From assembly GCA_964527395.1 (NCBI GenBank), contig CAZGQD010000014.1, forward strand, positions 1 through 33,309: 33,309 nucleotides of DNA. Reading direction: 5' to 3'. Under the pieces are notes generated by a model. That model was not told the DNA's origin. It saw nothing but the letters and a program-made list of their open reading frames with translations, and searched no databases. Origin of the DNA: GCA-2688265 sp964527395. Its GTDB lineage: Archaea; Nanobdellota; Nanobdellia; Woesearchaeales; GW2011-AR9. Shown in pieces: positions 30,250 through 33,309 of the stretch; the stretch's first letter is position 1; each line of letters starts with the position of its first letter. The translations under genes were made by a program, and so were the position numbers.

Positions 30250-30849
30250 ATGGTAAATTCAGAACCAGTATATGAACTCCAAAAAGATCAGTATCTAGCT
30301 TCATTAAGAGACACAGACGCAGACAATTTAACTTCTTTAGTTGATACAATTGTTCAAGGCATGCAAGCAAAAAACATGCCAGTCGGAGCAGTTTTGGCAG
30401 TAGGCAGTTCTACCTTTCCTGATGATCATTGGGAAAGAAGAAAAAGATACAATCAAGGTGAAGCAGGAAATTTTCCTGTAAGCGAACAATACCAAGATTT
30501 AGACTTAAAAGTTCTTCCAGAAGACCCAGTAGACTTCAAAACATACCAACTAGCTCTTCAAGATACTTTAAGAGAAGCTGGCTATGAAAACGAAGCAGGA
30601 ATTTATAGCAGGATGGGTAGAGGTTTATGTACAGAATACGTTTTAAATAAGACTGGAGAGTTTAGAATTGGTACTTGGCTAAATATAGCTGAAGACACTT
30701 GGAGCATAGAAACAACCTTAAACAACGGAACTGAAATAGACATCATTTTGGGAGAAGAAGACAAACCAGTTAGAACTGCAGCAGAAAAAATGGCATCTGA
30801 AAGAGAATATAACAATGCATTTTCAGTTCTATACCAAAAAACAGCTTAA
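30250..30849 (+). CDS. Orphan protein with possible nucleotidyltransferase-like motif
   Basis: 199 residues, acidic, no signal or membrane segment. MPVGAVLAVGSSTFPD (about 43-58) followed after about 25 residues by YQDLDLKVLPED resembles the G-S...D-x-D metal site of Pol-beta-type nucleotidyltransferases, with NNGTEIDIILGEED as a possible third acidic strand. The spacing between GS and DLD is longer than the usual 10-13 residues. A C-terminal helix REYNNAFSVLYQK may close the fold. It could also be an unrelated family. It is divergent from the ATPase cassette. Confidence 0.7.
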   Translation: MVNSEPVYELQKDQYLASLRDTDADNLTSLVDTIVQGMQAKNMPVGAVLAVGSSTFPDDHWERRKRYNQGEAGNFPVSEQYQDLDLKVLPEDPVDFKTYQLALQDTLREAGYENEAGIYSRMGRGLCTEYVLNKTGEFRIGTWLNIAEDTWSIETTLNNGTEIDIILGEEDKPVRTAAEKMASEREYNNAFSVLYQKTA

Positions 30850-30869
30850 AATTCAATACAAATACAACA

Positions 30870-30895
30870 GATATCTTTAAATATCATAAGATACC
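30870..30895 (+). promoter_or_regulatory. Operator-like inverted repeat over the toxin-antitoxin TATA box
   Basis: GATATCTT (30870-30877) and AAGATACC (30888-30895) form an inverted repeat with one mismatch, overlapping TTTAAATAT (30876-30884), which begins 30 bp before the antitoxin ATG. This fits autorepression by an RHH antitoxin. Confidence 0.45.
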
Positions 30896-30905
30896 ACAAT
30901 ACATC

Positions 30906-31157
30906 ATGTCAACACAAATAAATGTAAGAGTTTCTAATGAATTCTTAGCTCAAGCTAAAGAATATGCTAAAAATCATGGTTTTCTAACAGTTCAAGAGTT
31001 CATTCGTGAAGCTGCTAGAGAAAAGATATATGATGACTTAGAAATAAGGCCTGAATACCTCAAAAGCTTAAATAGTAAAGATGCGACTACTTTTCTATCA
31101 GAAGAAGAGGCTAAAGAGTTCGAAGAAGATCTCAGAAGAAGAGCAAATGAGAAATAG
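30906..31157 (+). CDS. RHH antitoxin (RelB/CopG-like)
   Basis: 83 residues beginning MSTQINVRVSNEFLAQAKEY, a ribbon (INVRV) followed by two helices (FLAQAKEYAKNHG and VQEFIREAAREKI), the ribbon-helix-helix DNA-binding fold. The C-terminal half (FLSEEEAKEFEEDLRRRA) is the acidic helix expected to wrap the toxin. It overlaps the toxin gene by 11 bp, as usual for such pairs, and an inverted repeat covers its promoter. Confidence 0.88.
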   Translation: MSTQINVRVSNEFLAQAKEYAKNHGFLTVQEFIREAAREKIYDDLEIRPEYLKSLNSKDATTFLSEEEAKEFEEDLRRRANEK

Positions 31158-31443
31158 GGTTTATACAAGGATTTTCAGAAAGAAGCTTAGTAAAGTTAAG
31201 GGAAAAGAGTTACAAAATATTCAAAGCAAAATAACTGAAATTCTTAATTTAGATAGTCTTGATCACTACAAGAATCTAAAACATACCTTAAAAAAATTCA
31301 AACGTGTTCATGTGAACAATTCTTATGTAATTCTATTTTTTGGAGATGATGGAACAGTTTACTTTGTGGATTATGCTCATCATGACTCAATATACAAACA
31401 TAGCAAAAAAGATCTAAGAAAGTACAATAATTTAGAATTCTAA
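31147..31443 (+). CDS. RelE/ParE-type toxin
   Basis: 98 residues starting MRNRVYTRIFRKKLSKVKGK. The layout helix-helix-strands with NLKHTLKKFKRVHVNNSYVI and GTVYFVDYAHHDSIYKHSKK matches RelE-like mRNA interferases: basic patch, central antiparallel strands and a C-terminal H-x-x-x-Y. The start within the antitoxin gene (31147) is preferred over the upstream in-frame ATG at 31081, because it gives the usual short overlap and N-terminus. The toxin would cleave mRNA on the ribosome; family members vary and some poison gyrase instead. Confidence 0.85.
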   Translation: MRNRVYTRIFRKKLSKVKGKELQNIQSKITEILNLDSLDHYKNLKHTLKKFKRVHVNNSYVILFFGDDGTVYFVDYAHHDSIYKHSKKDLRKYNNLEF

Positions 31444-31459
31444 CTTCACTTATATCTCT

Positions 31460-31885
31460 TCAAACATTCAACCTACTAACAACTCCTTCAAACAGTTCTA
31501 TTTGTTCTGGATATTTTGTAAGTAAAGAACAAGCACCATCATAATCAACCCACATATGGGCTGTATGTCCTTCTTCAACAGATAAAACTACTTGTCGAGA
31601 AGAATCCACTCTAACTGCATATCCTGCCACTGTACTACAAATTTGTTCCCCTTTTCTTTCAGTTTGATATGCCATAAATACTCTTGTATCTTTATGAACT
31701 TCTAGAACTCTTAACTCACTTTCTTCATAAACTTCCCGAACAATAGCTTCAAGTTCATTCTCACCTGGATCAATCCCGCCTTGCGGGTTCTGCCAATATC
31801 CTTTTTTGGCAAGTAGAACTAAATATCTAGCTTTATCATCAACAATATCATACACAATTGCTCTAACTATCTCTCTTAGTTCCAC
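31460..31885 (-). CDS. Nudix hydrolase, Ap4A hydrolase / RppH-like
   Basis: 141 residues with WQNPQGGIDPGENELEAIVR then EVYEESEL, the Nudix box in the diadenosine tetraphosphate hydrolase / RppH context (WxxPxGGxxxGE). The usual Gly after EEx is Glu; all metal-binding Glu are present. Downstream HMWVDYDGACSLL is the common region before the C-terminal helix. Start: a TTTATAAAA box begins 30 bp upstream of the GTG at 31885 (VELREIVRAIVYD), while the TTG at 31894 is only 21 bp from it, so GTG was chosen. It may clear Ap4A or trim 5' ends of RNA. Confidence 0.88.
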   Translation of the reverse strand: MELREIVRAIVYDIVDDKARYLVLLAKKGYWQNPQGGIDPGENELEAIVREVYEESELRVLEVHKDTRVFMAYQTERKGEQICSTVAGYAVRVDSSRQVVLSVEEGHTAHMWVDYDGACSLLTKYPEQIELFEGVVSRLNV

Positions 31886-31945
31886 AAAGGCCAATTTCCA
31901 GGCCTATTTTATAAAGCTACCATCAGAAAAACAAACAAAAAAAAC

Positions 31946-32305
31946 GTACATATTTAGTCCCTTTAAATGAACTCTTCAAGAAATCCCAGTCTTTTAAGTC
32001 TGGGATGAATTGAAGGGATCATTTGCTGGAAATTTAGATTAAAAATTCCGTAGAATCCCACTCCTTTAGGTGTGGGAGTAGGAATTTTCTAAATTTCCTT
32101 CATTTTATGAGAAAAGATCACTGCCGCCCATCGAGCTGCCTTTTTTGCAATTTTAAACATAAACCGACACAAAATATGAAATATTTTACTAAAATCAATT
32201 GCAAAAAAGAGAAGCAGCGTGCCGCAGTGATCTTTTCTTATTTACTTGGTGTCTAACCAAGTCCCGTAAGGTTCCCTTAAGGATAAAATGGAACTAAATA
32301 CGTAC
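31946..32305. mobile_element. 360-bp palindromic element (MITE- or PATE-like), no ORF
   Basis: GTACATATTTAGTCCC (31946-31961) and its near reverse complement GGAACTAAATACGTAC (32290-32305, two mismatches) bound a gene-free block of serial hairpins. They are: ATCCCAG/CTGGGAT within CTTCAA/TTGAAG (31976-32016); GGAAATTT, AAAATTCC, TCCCAC and their complements nested in 32028-32099; an 18-bp stem 32107-32124 with 32224-32241, enclosing GCTGC/GCAGC and TTTTTTGCAATT/AATTGCAAAAAA, itself around AAAATAT/ATATTTT; and ACTTGGT/ACCAAGT (32244-32262). Flanks AAAAAAAAC occur on both sides (31937-31945, 32307-32315), a possible but low-complexity target duplication. The hairpins with TCCTTTAGG-type loops resemble ends of IS200/IS605-family elements. 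Confidence 0.6.
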
Positions 32306-32323
32306 AAAAAAAAACCCCAAATT

Positions 32324-32776
32324 CTACTCAACAACAAGCACACTTCCCCTCATCAAAGGATGATATGCACAAAAGTATCGAGCTTCTCCAAGTTCCTCAG
32401 TAAAAGTATATGACACAACAGCCCCAGCAGGAACTTCTACATCAAATCGTGCATCTTCAAATGTAACTGTGTGAGCTACATCATCCATATTGATCCATTC
32501 GATAGTATCTCCAACTTTGACAGTGATATCCATTGGGTTAAACACAAATCCTTCAATTACAACTTGGGTCACATCAGAAGTTCGTTCAACATTTGAGCTT
32601 TCAGTATTTGCAACTACAACCTCTTCAGCTACAGTCTCTTCAGAACCTTCTACTTCCACAACAGCTTCTTCATCTCCCATAGAATCTTCAGTCTCAGCAA
32701 CATCAACTGATGCACAAGAAACAATTAAGAACAATCCTAACAAAAGAAAAGAAACAAAAAATATTTTTTTATTCAT
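32324..32776 (-). CDS. Cupredoxin (plastocyanin/amicyanin-like) lipoprotein
   Basis: 150 residues. A signal peptide with lipobox (LIVSCAS), an acidic Glu/Val-rich linker of about 45 residues, then a type-1 copper domain (about 70-150): VIEGFVFNPMDITVKVGDTI, WINMDDVAHTVTF (first His ligand) and YFCAYHPLMRGSV (Cys, His and Met ligands). All four copper ligands are present. It would carry electrons or bind copper on the outer face of the membrane, tethered by lipid. It starts 15 bp after the small membrane protein gene on the same strand, with GGAG 12 bases before its ATG, so both are likely one transcript. Confidence 0.92.
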   Translation of the reverse strand: MNKKIFFVSFLLLGLFLIVSCASVDVAETEDSMGDEEAVVEVEGSEETVAEEVVVANTESSNVERTSDVTQVVIEGFVFNPMDITVKVGDTIEWINMDDVAHTVTFEDARFDVEVPAGAVVSYTFTEELGEARYFCAYHPLMRGSVLVVE

Positions 32777-32791
32777 TTTATAATCAACTCC

Positions 32792-33112
32792 TTACAATTT
32801 TAGCTTTTTAGCATATTGTCCGATCACAAACAACTCTTTTTGTTTTCCTGTAAGTACATTCCATATACCATATACCCACAAAATAAGTAGACAAACGTTA
32901 ATTGCTACAATTGCTAACCATCCAATTACTGGAATAATTACTAAGATTGTATTCAAAACAGCTGCAACAACTCCAACCAATAGTAACACAATTCCTTGTC
33001 CAGCGTGAAACTTCACAAAATGGCTATTCCTCATCTCTTTATCTACAAAAAACCAGATAATTCCAATTAGAAGGTAGGATAACCCTGCACATGCTTTTTC
33101 TTTTCCTTTCAT
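32792..33112 (-). CDS. Small membrane protein, DUF4870/Tic20-like
   Basis: 106 residues with three to four hydrophobic helices: CAGLSYLLIGIIWFFVD, then SHFVKFHAGQGIVLLLVGVV, and IIPVIGWLAIVAINVCLLIL, VYGIWNVLTGK. The segment FVKFHAxQ after the first helix is characteristic of the DUF4870 family of small membrane proteins (distantly Tic20-like) of unknown function. The ATG at 33112 (MKGKEK) is preferred to 33127 because the TTTAATATA box is only 8 bp from the latter. Confidence 0.8.
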   Translation of the reverse strand: MKGKEKACAGLSYLLIGIIWFFVDKEMRNSHFVKFHAGQGIVLLLVGVVAAVLNTILVIIPVIGWLAIVAINVCLLILWVYGIWNVLTGKQKELFVIGQYAKKLKL

Positions 33113-33194
33113 TTCAAAATACCTCATATATTAAACCAGTCAAAACAGCCACACTTGAACACATACATCAAATCATACATATTCAAAGAACCAT

Positions 33195-33309
33195 TCAAAC
33201 ATAAGAAAAACTTAATCTTTGCCCTTTATTAAGCTTTTCCAAGGTAATTTTAGCTTGTTTAGTATCGTAATTGGTTAACATTTCTATTAGTTTATAAATG
33301 GCATGAAAA
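33195..33309 (-). CDS. C-terminal fragment of a gene entering from the right edge
   Basis: A reverse-strand frame is open from the right edge to a TGA at 33195-33197, 37 codons, reading HAIYKLIEMLTNYDTK then QAKITLEKLNKGQRL. The composition is protein-like and the gene order (all reverse strand here) is consistent, but too little is visible to name it. Confidence 0.4.
   Translation of the reverse strand, partial: FHAIYKLIEMLTNYDTKQAKITLEKLNKGQRLSFSYV

Noticed and set aside
31946..32305. SRP RNA or RNase P RNA
   Set aside because: Complementary ends recalled archaeal SRP RNA, but the conserved helix-8 loop (GGAA apical loop with AGCAG-type symmetric loop) and the RNase P core sequences are not present.

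Overview
The window looks like chromosomal DNA of a low-GC archaeon with a small, dense genome, most likely of the DPANN group (Woesearchaeota/Pacearchaeota-like). This is inferred from gene content, not from a database match. Archaeal markers are aIF5B, the Fe-S ABC protein ABCE1, aEF1-beta next to an archaeal zinc-ribbon protein, Trm1 and RtcA. Two tRNA genes are each interrupted twice, with bulge-helix-bulge (BHB) exon/intron boundaries. Most genes have a TATA-like box beginning 29-31 bp upstream of the start codon and no Shine-Dalgarno, which implies leaderless mRNAs. I used that spacing to choose several starts.

Layout. 1-5.6 kb: a partial gene, a THUMP methyltransferase-like protein with degenerate catalytic motifs, a BRO-N/DinD-like gene, a guanylate-kinase/PhnN-like kinase, an amino-acid permease and a CYTH protein. 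5.6-8.5 kb: tRNA-Trp with two introns, an O-methyltransferase, a structured repeat, RtcA and a Nudix protein. 8.5-10.3 kb: small genes, an FAD-synthase-like protein fused to a DUF4346-like domain, and a two-gene micro-operon beside a perfect 20+20 bp palindrome. 10.4-14.5 kb: zinc-ribbon/aEF1-beta translation operon, lipoprotein, proteasome-like Ntn hydrolase, EVE protein, Trm1. 14.6-18.4 kb: second structured repeat, AI-2E-type permease, a second BRO-N/DinD-like gene and a LAGLIDADG-like protein. 18.4-27.6 kb: aIF5B, two pairs of tandem paralogues of unknown function, tRNA-Thr with two introns, ABCE1, third structured repeat, HTH-nucleotidyltransferase. 27.6-33.3 kb: lipid kinase, an ATPase gene bracketed by 49-bp direct repeats, a nucleotidyltransferase-like orphan, a RelBE-type toxin-antitoxin pair, a Nudix hydrolase, a 360-bp palindromic element, a cupredoxin lipoprotein and a small membrane protein.

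Most interesting signals. (1) Both DinD-like genes and the LAGLIDADG-like gene, spread over 16 kb, share one promoter design: CACTGGACA, exactly 13 bp, CTTATAA, then the start codon 29-30 bp from the start of the TATA box. This suggests a small co-regulated accessory set. (2) A roughly 120-135 nt element with conserved core, compensatory changes in its closing stem and a variable inner hairpin with a 5-nt bulge occurs three times between genes. It is a candidate undescribed structured RNA or palindromic mobile repeat. (3) Both tRNAs carry a T-arm intron besides the canonical 37/38 intron. (4) An ATPase gene appears inserted into a divergent promoter, duplicating the promoter so both neighbours keep their TATA boxes.
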